Origin: Xanthomonas euvesicatoria pv. euvesicatoria
Lineage (GTDB): Bacteria > Pseudomonadota > Gammaproteobacteria > Xanthomonadales > Xanthomonadaceae
DNA length: 64,000 nucleotides
Assembly: GCF_020880415.1 (NCBI RefSeq)
Contig: NZ_JAJIUJ010000120.1
Coordinates: 1-64,000 of the forward strand
Direction: 5' to 3'
The notes below the pieces were generated by a model. The model made no database searches, was not told the origin of the DNA, and saw nothing but the letters and a program-made list of their open reading frames with translations. A program made the translations under genes and the position numbers. Shown here in pieces: positions 1 to 8,318 of this stretch (positions are counted from its first letter, which is position 1; every line of letters starts with the position of its first letter).

Positions 1-525
1 TTTACCGGACAGCCCGTCGCGCCCAAGTGCGCTCCTAGCCAGCCCTTCCGACGCCCGGCCGACATGCCAGCCAGCGATGGATACCTGCCGCAACCGACCA
101 CCGCACCCGGCGTCGGAAAGCCGCCACCGGCCCGGATCTCCAATCGATTGCATGGCGCTGGCCGCTGCGAGGCGTTCCCGATGCGCCCGGCTAGACGTCC
201 GGCCTGCGAGTGCAGCGGTCCGCAGAAAGACGCCAGCGCCGCACCGCCCCGGAAAAACGTCAATCGATTCAGTGACTTGACACCTTCCAACCGGGCCAGA
301 CGCACAGCGCCCACCCCGCCCTGATGCTCCGGCGCCCCGCGCCGGAACCCTGGCACCGCGTTTTGGCACACCGCATGCATTAGCTCTGCCGAGACCACAG
401 CCAGCACCACCGCTGCGGAACTGGACGAACGAACGGGACAGGCAACTCATGACGCTGGCAACACACCCACATTCATCGCACACCCGTCCGGCGTCCGGCG
501 GGTCCCGTTCCTGGAGGCACTTCGT
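1..525. other. leader region before flhF; no gene supported
   Basis: High-GC DNA with only short overlapping frames and no ribosome site or recognisable product. The one element I can support is the sigma-54-type promoter described separately. A short frame at 64-324 is rich in Arg and Pro, typical of chance frames in this base composition, so I do not call it. Confidence 0.6.
363..379 (+). promoter_or_regulatory. candidate sigma-54 (RpoN) promoter of flhF
   Basis: TTGGCACA followed by CCGC and ATGCA gives the GG-N10-GC spacing that defines -24/-12 promoters (GG at 365-366, GC at 377-378). It lies about 145 bp before the flhF start. RpoN/FleQ control of flhF is known in polar flagellates; its use here is inferred from the match alone. 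Confidence 0.55.
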
Positions 526-2226
526 ATGAAGATCAAACGCTTTGTCGCCCCGGACATGCGCACCGCATTCCGCATGGTGCGTGAAGAACACGGCCCGGAC
601 GCGGTGATCCTGTCCAACCGTCGCACCGCCGAAGGCATCGAGATCGTCGCTGCCAGCAATTACGACGAAGAGCTCGTGCAGCGCGCCCTGGAAACCGCGC
701 GCTCCGACACCCCGGCCCCCGCACAGCACCAGCAGGCTCCCGCTCAGCCGGCGCCTGCCCCGCAAGCCCCGGCCAGGCCCGCTGCACCGGTGCACGCCCT
801 GCTCAAGCCGTCTGCCGACGCCGAGGCAAGCCAGCGCCAGCGCGTCGCCAGCGCCGCCGACGACATGATTGCCGCCATGGCGCTGCGCCAGCCGGTCAGC
901 GTGCCGCGCCAGGCGCCGGTCGCCGCGCCGGTGCGTACCGCCAGCATCCCTTCGCCCGCTGCCCAGGCACTCGCCCACGCGGTTGCCGTCACCGCCGCGC
1001 CGCGCCAGGAACACGCGCTGTCGGCCGTACCGGAACAGTTGTTCGCCGACTTTTTGACCACTGCACCGGTGCAGCGCCCGGCCGTCCCGGCCACGGCGGT
1101 GCAGGCGCCCGCGCCGGTCGCGGCGGCAACGGTCACCGCCCCGGCGTTTGCTGCCGCAGGCCAGGACGACGACGCCTTCGCCGATGAAGCCGACTTCGAT
1201 CTGGACGACGCACTTCCGCAGATCCTGCCGCCGGCCGCGCTGCCGCCGATCGTGGTCGCCCCGCCCGCCCCCGCTGCGCTGGCCGCAGTGCCGGTGGCGG
1301 CCGCGCCGATCCCGCAGAACGACGAAGAACTCAAGCAACTGCGTGGCGAGCTGGCGCTGATGCGGCAGATGATCGAGCGCGAAATGAACCGCCTCACCGA
1401 CGAGCGCCTGCGTGGCTCGCCGGTGCGCGCCCAGGCGCTGGAACTGATGGACGACTACGGCTTCGACGCCGGCCTGACCCGCGATATCGCCCTGCAGATC
1501 CCGGCCGATACCGAATTGCACCGTGGCCGCGGCCTGATGCTGGGCTTGCTGTCCAAGCGGTTGCCGGTGTCCCCGGTCGACCCGCTGGAACGTGGCGGCG
1601 TCATCGCCCTGGTCGGCCCGACCGGCGCCGGCAAGACCACCACCATCGCCAAGCTCGCCCAGCGCTTTGCCGCCCAGCACGCCCCGCGCGACGTGGCCCT
1701 GGTCACCACCGACACCCAGCGCGTGGGCGGCCGCGAACAGCTGCACAGCTACGGCCGCCAGCTCGGCATCGCGGTGCACGAGGCCGACAGCGCCGAAAGC
1801 CTGCTGGACCTGCTCGAGCGCCTGCGCGACTACAAGCTGGTGCTGATCGACACCGCCGGCATGGGCCAGCGCGACCGCGCCCTGGCCGCCCAGCTGAACT
1901 GGCTGCGTGCCGCCCAGCAGGTCACCTCGCTGCTGGTACTGCCTGCCAACGCCCATTTTTCCGACCTCGACGAGGTCGTACGCCGCTTCGCCCACGCCAA
2001 GCCCCAAGGCGTGGTGCTGACCAAACTCGACGAGACCGGCCGCTTCGGCAGCGCCTTGTCGGTGGTGGTCGACCACCAAATGCCCATCACCTGGGTGACT
2101 GACGGACAGCGGGTCCCTGACGACCTGCACCGCGCCAATGCCGCCAGTCTCGTTCTTCGCCTTGAAGATTTGCGGCGCGCTGCCGATAAGCCCTGTACTC
2201 CGGAGCACAACCATGCAGTCGCGTGA
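526..2226 (+). CDS. flhF: FlhF, SRP-type GTPase for polar flagellum placement
   Basis: FlhF is a membrane-associated GTPase of the SRP family that selects the pole where the flagellum is built. The N-terminus (MKIKRFVAPDMRTAF) is the conserved FlhF start. Residues about 70-270 are a long Ala/Pro-rich linker. The C-terminal NG domain carries the P-loop GPTGAGKT (364-371), DTAGMGQRD near 442 and the TKLDE specificity motif near 500. At 566 residues it is longer than most FlhF proteins because of the linker. It is the first gene of the overlapping operon and its last 14 bp overlap flhG. Identity is secure; activity at the pole is known of the family. Confidence 0.97.
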   Translation: MKIKRFVAPDMRTAFRMVREEHGPDAVILSNRRTAEGIEIVAASNYDEELVQRALETARSDTPAPAQHQQAPAQPAPAPQAPARPAAPVHALLKPSADAEASQRQRVASAADDMIAAMALRQPVSVPRQAPVAAPVRTASIPSPAAQALAHAVAVTAAPRQEHALSAVPEQLFADFLTTAPVQRPAVPATAVQAPAPVAAATVTAPAFAAAGQDDDAFADEADFDLDDALPQILPPAALPPIVVAPPAPAALAAVPVAAAPIPQNDEELKQLRGELALMRQMIEREMNRLTDERLRGSPVRAQALELMDDYGFDAGLTRDIALQIPADTELHRGRGLMLGLLSKRLPVSPVDPLERGGVIALVGPTGAGKTTTIAKLAQRFAAQHAPRDVALVTTDTQRVGGREQLHSYGRQLGIAVHEADSAESLLDLLERLRDYKLVLIDTAGMGQRDRALAAQLNWLRAAQQVTSLLVLPANAHFSDLDEVVRRFAHAKPQGVVLTKLDETGRFGSALSVVVDHQMPITWVTDGQRVPDDLHRANAASLVLRLEDLRRAADKPCTPEHNHAVA

Positions 2227-3097
2227 ATACGCCAAGCTGACCAACGCCTTCCCCCTGTCGGCGACCCGTCCCGAGCCTTTGGGCCCGGTGCGCACCATTG
2301 CCGTGACCGGTGGCAAGGGCGGCGTGGGGAAAACCAACATCTCCGCCAACCTGGCCGTGGCGCTTGCCGACATGGGCAAACGCACGCTGCTGCTGGACGC
2401 CGACCTCGGCCTGGCCAACCTGGACGTGGTGCTGGGCCTGGCGCCCAAGTACACCCTGGCCGACCTGATTGCCGGCCGTTGCACGCTCGATGAAGTCATC
2501 ATCGAAGGCCCCGGCGGCGTGCTGGTGGTGCCGGCCGCCTCCGGTCGCCGCCACATGGCCGAACTGGCCCCGGCCCAGCACATCGGCCTGGTCAACGTGT
2601 TCTCCGAACTGGAACGCGACCTGGACGTGATGGTCATCGATACCGCCGCCGGCATCACCGACAGCGTGCTGACCTTCTGCCAGGCCGCCCAGGACACCGT
2701 GGTGGTGGTCTGCGACGAGCCGGCCTCGATCACCGACGCCTACGCGCTGATCAAGGTGCTCTCGCGCGAACGCGGCGTGGACCGCCTGCAGATCATCGCC
2801 AACATGGTGCGCGACCCCAACGAAGGTCGCTTGCTGTACGACAAGCTCTCGCGCGTGTGCGAAAAGTTCCTCGGCGATGTGTCGCTGAACTATCTCGGCC
2901 ATGTGCCGCAGGACGACTGGCTGCGCCTGTCGGTGCAGCGCCAGCAACCGGTCATCAAGGCCTACCCCGCCAGTCCGTCGGCGCAGGCCATCGCCGAAAT
3001 CGCACGCCGTACCTCGCGCTGGCAGGCCCCGACCGTGCCGCGCGGCAACGTCGAGTTCTTTGTCGAACGCATCATCCAACGGGGAGTGGCCGCATGA
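2213..3097 (+). CDS. flhG: FlhG (FleN), MinD-like ATPase controlling flagellar number
   Basis: A 294-residue ParA/MinD-family ATPase that antagonises FlhF/FleQ and keeps flagellar number low. The deviant Walker A KGGVGKT is at residues 35-41, followed by the LLLDADLGLANLD signature and the VIDTAAGI motif. The start at 2213 (MQSREYAKL) gives a normal family length and lies inside the flhF 3' end; the in-frame upstream start at 2138 would add a stretch read from flhF coding sequence and is not used. The stop overlaps the fliA start (ATGA). Adjacency to flhF and fliA is the standard polar-flagellate order. Confidence 0.95.
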   Translation: MQSREYAKLTNAFPLSATRPEPLGPVRTIAVTGGKGGVGKTNISANLAVALADMGKRTLLLDADLGLANLDVVLGLAPKYTLADLIAGRCTLDEVIIEGPGGVLVVPAASGRRHMAELAPAQHIGLVNVFSELERDLDVMVIDTAAGITDSVLTFCQAAQDTVVVVCDEPASITDAYALIKVLSRERGVDRLQIIANMVRDPNEGRLLYDKLSRVCEKFLGDVSLNYLGHVPQDDWLRLSVQRQQPVIKAYPASPSAQAIAEIARRTSRWQAPTVPRGNVEFFVERIIQRGVAA

Positions 3098-3861
3098 GCA
3101 CCGCTACCGCAACCACGGCCAGCGCGCAGTACCGCGCCGTGCAGCGCAACAACGCCAACGACGTGGTGACCCAGCACGCCGACCTGGTCCGCCGCATCGC
3201 CCACCATCTGGCGGCGCGCCTGCCGGCCAGCGTGGAAGTGGACGACCTGATCCAGGCCGGCATGATCGGCCTGATCGAAGCCTCGCGCAGCTACGACTCC
3301 GAACAGGGCGCTTCGTTCGAAACCTATGCCTCGATCCGCATCCGCGGCTCGATGATCGACGAGATTCGCAGGGGCGACTGGGTGCCGCGTTCGGTGCACC
3401 GCCGCGCCCGCGACGCTGCCGCCGCCGTGCGCAAGATCGAACAGAACACCGGCCGCGCCGCCGCCGCCACCGAAGTGGCCGCCGCGATGGAAATGCCGCT
3501 GCCCGATTACCTGCGTCTGATGGAAGATGCCGCACGTGGCCAGGTGCTGAGCCTGGAATCGCGCATCGAAGATCACGGCGAGCTGGACACCACCGCCAAG
3601 GGTGGCCCCAACCCGCAGCAGATGATGGAGCGTGGCGAATTCGGCCGGGAGCTGGGCAAGGCCATCGGCCAACTGCCCGAGCGCGAGCAGCTGGTGCTGT
3701 CGCTGTACTACGAACAGGAATTGAACCTGAAGGAAATCGGCGCCGTGCTGGGCGTCAGCGAATCGCGCGTGTGCCAGATCCATGGCCAGGCGGTGGTGCG
3801 TTTGCGTGGCCGCCTCAAAGTCTTCGAACTGGCCGATGCCGGCGTCGAAGTCGACGACTGA
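3094..3861 (+). CDS. fliA: FliA, sigma-28 flagellar sigma factor
   Basis: A 255-residue sigma-70-family factor for late flagellar and chemotaxis genes. Region 2 shows DDLIQAGMIGLIEA and the -10-binding helix SFETYASIRIRGSMIDEIR; region 4 has LKEIGAVLGVSESRVCQIH, a helix-turn-helix that reads the -35 box. ATG at 3094 overlaps the flhG stop by four bases, which indicates coupled translation; the longer in-frame extension would run through flhG. Many candidate FliA promoters occur later in this same window, so this gene probably drives most of the receptor array. Confidence 0.96.
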   Translation: MSTATATTASAQYRAVQRNNANDVVTQHADLVRRIAHHLAARLPASVEVDDLIQAGMIGLIEASRSYDSEQGASFETYASIRIRGSMIDEIRRGDWVPRSVHRRARDAAAAVRKIEQNTGRAAAATEVAAAMEMPLPDYLRLMEDAARGQVLSLESRIEDHGELDTTAKGGPNPQQMMERGEFGRELGKAIGQLPEREQLVLSLYYEQELNLKEIGAVLGVSESRVCQIHGQAVVRLRGRLKVFELADAGVEVDD

Positions 3862-3896
3862 ATTTTTCGCGTAATTTTTCGTGTTAGGAGCTTGAT

Positions 3897-4289
3897 GTGA
3901 ACAAGAACATGCGGATCCTGATCGTGGACGACTTCTCGACGATGCGACGTATCGTCAAGAATCTGTTGGGCGATCTCGGCTTCACCAATACCGCAGAGGC
4001 CGAAGACGGCAACAGCGCCCTGGCGGCATTGCGTGCCGGCCCGTTCGATTTCGTGGTCACCGACTGGAACATGCCCGGCATGACCGGCATCGACCTGCTG
4101 CGCAACATCCGCGCCGACGCCAAGCTCAAGCACCTGCCGGTGATGATGGTGACCGCCGAAGCCAAGCGCGAGCAGATCATCGAAGCGGCCCAGTGCGGCG
4201 TGAACGGCTACATCATCAAGCCGTTCACCGCCCAGACGCTGGAAGAAAAGCTGGGCAAGGTGTTCGAACGTCTGGCGGCAACCGCCTGA
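3897..4289 (+). CDS. cheY: CheY, chemotaxis response regulator
   Basis: A single receiver domain of 130 residues. The acidic pair DD (11-12), phosphoacceptor D56 in VVTDWNMPGM, the T in MVTAEA and the K in IIKPF are all present; WNMPGM is typical of motor-binding CheY. I use the GTG at 3897 because AGGAG stands six bases before it; an internal ATG at 3909 is the alternative. Phospho-CheY binds the flagellar switch. The stop overlaps the cheZ start by one base, so this is the CheY paired with the phosphatase. Confidence 0.94.
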   Translation: MNKNMRILIVDDFSTMRRIVKNLLGDLGFTNTAEAEDGNSALAALRAGPFDFVVTDWNMPGMTGIDLLRNIRADAKLKHLPVMMVTAEAKREQIIEAAQCGVNGYIIKPFTAQTLEEKLGKVFERLAATA

Positions 4290-4915
4290 TGAACGCGACC
4301 ATGGAAACCGATGCCGAACGTGCCGCGTTGATCGAGCGTCTGCAGAACGCACTCGATGCACTGGAAAGCGGTGACCAGGTCGCCTGGCGTCGCGAGGTGG
4401 ATCATCTCGCCGCCCTGCGCACGCGCCCGATGATGCAGAGCCTGAGCCGGCTCGCCCGCGAACTCGGCCAGGCGCTGGGCGAGCTGCCCACCATCCCTGA
4501 AGAAGCCGGCGAACTGGACGATGCCTGCTCGCGCCTGGACCACGTGGTGGAAATGACCGAAAAGGCCAGCCATCGCACGCTGGATCTGGTCGAAGAATGC
4601 CGCGAGCTAGCCAACCAGCTGCGCAACGGCGGGCTCAATCAGGACCAGGGCGCGCTGCTGGAAAAGATGCGCCACAACCTGACCGAGCTGTCGCTGGCGC
4701 AGAGCTACCAGGACCTGAGCGGCCAGATCATCCGGCGCGTGGCCGGTATCGTGCGGCGCGTGCACGAAGGCTTCGGTGCGCTCGGCCTGCCGCCGAAGAA
4801 CATCGAACCGAAGAAAGACGACGGCGGTCTTGCCGGTCCTGCAGTCAAGGGCCTGGACCGTCACGCGGTGTCGCAGGACGATGCCGACGACCTGCTGTCC
4901 GGATTGGGGCTGTAA
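4289..4915 (+). CDS. cheZ: CheZ, CheY-phosphate phosphatase
   Basis: A 208-residue helical protein that dephosphorylates CheY. The catalytic helix SYQDLSGQIIRRV holds the conserved Asp and Gln, and the extreme C-terminus DDADDLLSGLGL matches the CheY-binding tail of CheZ. ATG at 4289 overlaps the cheY stop; the longer frame from 4193 is cheY read out of frame. A linker rich in Lys, Asp and Gly precedes the tail, as usual in the family. It ends two bases before the cheA ATG. Confidence 0.94.
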   Translation: MNATMETDAERAALIERLQNALDALESGDQVAWRREVDHLAALRTRPMMQSLSRLARELGQALGELPTIPEEAGELDDACSRLDHVVEMTEKASHRTLDLVEECRELANQLRNGGLNQDQGALLEKMRHNLTELSLAQSYQDLSGQIIRRVAGIVRRVHEGFGALGLPPKNIEPKKDDGGLAGPAVKGLDRHAVSQDDADDLLSGLGL

Positions 4916-4917
4916 CC

Positions 4918-6576
4918 ATGAGTGCTGTTCCAGACGATATTGCTGCCGATTTCATCGTCGAGGCCCAGGAAATCCTGGATCGCCTCGGCGAACAGCTGGT
5001 CTCGCTGGAACAGGCGCCAGAAGAAGCCGACCAGCTCAACGCGGTGTTCCGCGGCTTCCACACGCTCAAGGGCGGCGCCGGCTTTCTGGCGATCAAGCCC
5101 ATGGTGGAGCTGTGCCACGCCGCTGAAGAAACCTTGGGCATGGCGCGCTCGGGCCAGGCGGTGCTGCAGGCGCATCACTTCGATGCCGCGCAACAATCGC
5201 TGGATTATCTGCAGGCCATGCTGGATGCCATGGGCTCGGGCGAAGCCGTGCCGCACGCACCGGCCACGTTGATCGCGCAGTTCGACGCCAAGAGCGCCCC
5301 GCCGGCGGTCAAGGCCGCGCCGCAGGCGGCCGCGGCCAAGCCGGTTGCCGCCGCACACGGCGACGATGCGCATGCGCCCGCCCCCAAGGCGGCCGGCAAG
5401 GGCGCGGCCAAGACCGGCGCCGAAGCCGAACAGACCGTGCGCGTGGACACCAAGCGCCTGGACGCCATCGTCAACCTGATCGGCGAACTTGTGCTCTCGC
5501 GCAACCGGCTGAAGACCTTGCGCACCCGCCTGCGCGACGAAGAACTGGACCGCGCGGTCAGCACGCTCGACATCGCCACCGCACGCCTGCAGACCGCGGT
5601 GATGCGTACCCGCATGCAGCCGGTCAGCAAGGTGTTCGCACGCTTCCCCAAGGTGGCCCGCGATGTCGCGCGCACGCTGTCCAAGGAAGTGGAACTGGAA
5701 CTGATCGGCGCCGAGACGGAACTGGACCGCAACCTGGTCGAGGCCCTGGCCGACCCGCTGGTGCACCTGGTGCGCAACGCAATCGACCACGGCATCGAAT
5801 CGCCGGCCCTGCGCGAAGCCACCGGCAAACCGCGCAGCGGCCATGTGCGCCTGTCGGCGCAGCAGGAAGGCGACTACGTCAGCATCGAAATCCAGGACGA
5901 CGGCGCCGGCATCGACCCGGAGCGCCTGCGCGAAATCGCCCGCAACAAGGGCCTGATCGACGCCGAAGCCGCCGCGCGCCTGAGCACCGACGAGTGCTTG
6001 CATCTGATCTTCATGCCGGGCTTCTCGACCAAGGTGGAAGTCACCGACATCTCCGGCCGTGGCGTGGGCATGGACGTGGTGCAGTCGCGTATCCGCGAAC
6101 TCAGCGGGCAGATCCAGATCCAGTCCGAACTGGGCCGCGGCAGCCGCTTCATGATCCGCGTGCCGTTGACCCTGGCGATTCTGCCGACCCTGCTGGTGCA
6201 GGCCGGCGAAGCGGTCTACGCATTGCCGCTGGCGCGCGTGGTGGAAGTGCTGCATGCACCGCAAACCTCGCTGGGCTGGTTCGACGGCCGCGCCGTGCTG
6301 GACCGCCGCTCGCACACCCTGCCGCTGATCGACCTGCGCCGCTGGCTGGGCGTACCGGCCGAACAGCCGCCGCTACTGACCGTGGTGCTGCTGCAGGCCG
6401 GCGAAACCCGCTTCGGCCTGGTGGTAGACCAGGTCCGCGGCCGCGAGGAAGTGGTGATCAAGCCCCTGCCCCGTGCCCTGCGCGGCCTGCCCGGCTACGC
6501 CGGCGCCACCCTGATCGGCGATGGCCGCATGGCGCTGATCCTGGATGTGGATGGGCTGCGTTCCAGCGATCATTGA
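4918..6576 (+). CDS. cheA: CheA, chemotaxis histidine kinase (first copy)
   Basis: A 552-residue kinase that phosphorylates CheY on receptor signals. The P1 domain has phospho-acceptor H48 in FHTLKGGAG. An Ala/Pro/Lys-rich linker (about 120-170) replaces a recognisable P2 domain, then come P3 dimerisation (about 171-230), the ATPase domain with N box DPLVHLVRNAIDHG and G boxes DDGAG and GRGVGMDVV, and a CheW-like P5 domain to the end. ATG at 4918 follows the cheZ stop by two bases. The 3' end is duplicated in part at 10134-10257, beyond an accessory segment. A second cheA lies at 25646. Confidence 0.95.
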   Translation: MSAVPDDIAADFIVEAQEILDRLGEQLVSLEQAPEEADQLNAVFRGFHTLKGGAGFLAIKPMVELCHAAEETLGMARSGQAVLQAHHFDAAQQSLDYLQAMLDAMGSGEAVPHAPATLIAQFDAKSAPPAVKAAPQAAAAKPVAAAHGDDAHAPAPKAAGKGAAKTGAEAEQTVRVDTKRLDAIVNLIGELVLSRNRLKTLRTRLRDEELDRAVSTLDIATARLQTAVMRTRMQPVSKVFARFPKVARDVARTLSKEVELELIGAETELDRNLVEALADPLVHLVRNAIDHGIESPALREATGKPRSGHVRLSAQQEGDYVSIEIQDDGAGIDPERLREIARNKGLIDAEAAARLSTDECLHLIFMPGFSTKVEVTDISGRGVGMDVVQSRIRELSGQIQIQSELGRGSRFMIRVPLTLAILPTLLVQAGEAVYALPLARVVEVLHAPQTSLGWFDGRAVLDRRSHTLPLIDLRRWLGVPAEQPPLLTVVLLQAGETRFGLVVDQVRGREEVVIKPLPRALRGLPGYAGATLIGDGRMALILDVDGLRSSDH

Positions 6577-6581
6577 GGTTG

Positions 6582-6636
6582 GGGATTCGGGATTCGGGAT
6601 TGGGAGAATCGGGAATCGGGAATCGGGAATCGGGAA
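6582..6636. repeat. heptanucleotide tandem repeat
   Basis: Consecutive GGGATTC units change into GGGAATC units, so the array reads partly as an inverted repeat. Only a short remnant of it is present in the second copy near 10262-10276. Arrays of this heptamer type are familiar in Xanthomonas spacers; no function is assigned. Confidence 0.8.
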
Positions 6637-6658
6637 GACGATCCTGTTTGCCTGATCT

Positions 6659-6694
6659 AACGACAACGGCCGCGTACTGCGGCCGTTGTCGTTT
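6659..6694 (+). terminator. rho-independent terminator of the flhF-cheA operon
   Basis: A long GC-rich stem (ACGACAACGGCCGC against GCGGCCGTTGTCGT) with a short loop and a TTT tail, 82 bp after the cheA stop. The stem is near-symmetric and could also stop transcription arriving from the minus side. Confidence 0.85.
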
Positions 6695-6770
6695 CACTAC
6701 CAGCATCGCTGCTGATCTATGTCGCTACGCGCAAGCATGGGCGCGATGGTTTAGCGACGGCCAGGCTGCC

Positions 6771-6798
6771 GTGGAAGTGAACCTGGAACCGTTATTTG
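6771..6798 (+). repeat. dispersed boundary repeat, copy a
   Basis: Matches the core TGAACCTGGAACCGTTAT fully and is preceded by a GC-rich lead that is shared with the copy at 10418. It lies between the cheA terminator and the effector gene. Confidence 0.75.
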
Positions 6799-6824
6799 GA
6801 CCTCGTTATCTTGTTGCGAAACAC

Positions 6825-8303
6825 TCAGCGCGTCATCGACGGACCAGCCTGGCTGACGGCTTGCTGGGACTGCTCCAGCGCCTGCTGCTGTTCGCGCGCC
6901 TGAGCCTGAGTCTGGTTGATTGCCTGCAGGCGATCGAACGACTGGGTCTCTGGTGTCTGCACGGCGTCCATGGTCGACATATGGGCACGCTGGTGAGCCG
7001 GGTCGTTGAGGGCGCCCTGAACGACGAAGACCTTCTCGCCGCCCGCCAGCTGAGCCGTTGGGTTGTTGAGCACCACATGATCCACCCGCGACAACCCTTC
7101 CTCTTTTGCCAGCGCAAGCAGGCTAGCTGTCATGCGCTCGCTCGATGCATCCCACTGCCTGCCATGTGCGCTATCGAGCTTTTGCACCCCGTCTTTGATC
7201 TGCTGGTACAGCGGGTGATCCGCATGGCCTGGATCTGACGGAAGAAGGTGAAGTGACGTCCCTTGCGATGGGGATTCACGTGCACGGAGCTCCTGCTCCA
7301 GCTCTTGTGCAGAGATCGGCGAGACATGCAGATGAGTGTTCTTGCTGTGCTGGAACAAGCCCGGCGTCGGGGGCTGGGTGCTGCTATCCAGGTAAGGCAT
7401 CGGGCGCGTATTGCTGCCCAGGTCAATACCATTGCGTTCTAGTGCATCCTCTTTGAGACCAAGCCGCTGCAGGTTAAAGATCATCGGTTGCTCAGGCGTG
7501 CCCTGCTGCGCCTTATTGTAGTGACGCTCAAAGATCGCTGCGGTGCCGATGACCCAAGGTCCGTAGTGGTTGTGATAGTCAGATAGGCCGCCATAACCGA
7601 TCTGCGTATCCTGTGCTGGTTTATCGAAATAGTTGACACCCATTGCCTCGATATTTGCCGGCGTGGCTGACATGGTCAAATCTTGATTCAAGGAAAGATT
7701 TGGCTTTAAGGTGTAGACGAGACCTTGGCTTCCCGCAGCGGTATCGATGAAGTCACGCATCCGTCCTGGGGCCGCACGATAGATATCCTCCAAGGTCGGC
7801 TGAGGTGTACTGCCCTTCACCCTGCTGAGGGTGGCGTTCCAACCCGCGATCTCTGCACGTGATTCATCCTCACGGTTGCTAGCAATGACCTTTTCAGCGG
7901 CTGACGTATAGTCGTGTGTGGTGCGCGCAATCGTACGAGCCTCAGTCATGAATTGCTGCCTTGCAGCCTCCGCATCCGGACTGAAGGTGCTGTGCTGCAA
8001 CTCGTGGCCAAGGACGAAGGTGAGATCCCCAGCAGATGCGGGAGCAAGTCCATTGGGGCCTACCAGCTTTGTCAGTGGCAACTGGATTGAATGGCCAATG
8101 GGATCAAACGAGCCTCCAGCATGCGGATCAGTGAGAGGCTTGAAGCTGGTCACCAGCTTTTGATCAACTGCTTCGTTCAGCTGACGCGTAAGTTCCGGCG
8201 ACTCGGTTAGAAGCTGCCTCAGTTGATCGACGTGAGGTTTGGTAACTCCAGGCTCATTGCCGAAATCATTCAAAACTTTCAAAGCATCAGGACTGAGTGA
8301 CAT
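6825..8303 (-). CDS. candidate X-Tfe: T4SS killing effector with metallopeptidase-like N-domain and XVIPCD tail
   Basis: A 492-residue protein. The N-terminal half has a zinc-peptidase motif HELQH (residues 100-104), with Glu/Asp candidates for a third ligand in NREDESRAEIAGWN (143-156). The C-terminal part (about 358-455) fits the XVIPCD pattern: DHPLYQQI, LDS..GR..D..SERMTASLLALA, GLSRVDHVVL, FVVQG, DPAH and TPETQSF, then a Gln-rich tail. XVIPCD proteins are delivered into rival bacteria by the Xanthomonas VirB/VirD4 system. AAGGAG stands five bases before the ATG. The gene follows a lipoprotein gene by 15 bp on the same strand, as known effector/immunity pairs do. The family call is firm; peptidase activity and its target are inferred. 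Confidence 0.82.
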   Translation of the reverse strand: MSLSPDALKVLNDFGNEPGVTKPHVDQLRQLLTESPELTRQLNEAVDQKLVTSFKPLTDPHAGGSFDPIGHSIQLPLTKLVGPNGLAPASAGDLTFVLGHELQHSTFSPDAEAARQQFMTEARTIARTTHDYTSAAEKVIASNREDESRAEIAGWNATLSRVKGSTPQPTLEDIYRAAPGRMRDFIDTAAGSQGLVYTLKPNLSLNQDLTMSATPANIEAMGVNYFDKPAQDTQIGYGGLSDYHNHYGPWVIGTAAIFERHYNKAQQGTPEQPMIFNLQRLGLKEDALERNGIDLGSNTRPMPYLDSSTQPPTPGLFQHSKNTHLHVSPISAQELEQELRARESPSQGTSLHLLPSDPGHADHPLYQQIKDGVQKLDSAHGRQWDASSERMTASLLALAKEEGLSRVDHVVLNNPTAQLAGGEKVFVVQGALNDPAHQRAHMSTMDAVQTPETQSFDRLQAINQTQAQAREQQQALEQSQQAVSQAGPSMTR

Positions 8304-8318
8304 GTCCGCTCCTTGGAC

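Larger units (their letters stand above)
6454..6798. repeat. cheA 3' end plus terminator and downstream sequence, copy 1 of 2
   Basis: The last 123 bp of cheA, its terminator and about 220 bp beyond recur, diverged but clearly alignable, at 10134-10444. Both copies then end in the short dispersed repeat. The two copies bracket the effector/immunity and SymE genes as direct repeats. Confidence 0.85.

Noticed and set aside
64..324. 86-residue frame at the left edge
   Set aside because: Arg/Pro-rich, no ribosome site, no family; typical chance frame.
351..366. A second TGGCAC box (351-356) as the -24 element of the flhF promoter
   Set aside because: The required GC is absent ten bases after its GG; the box starting at 364 fits.
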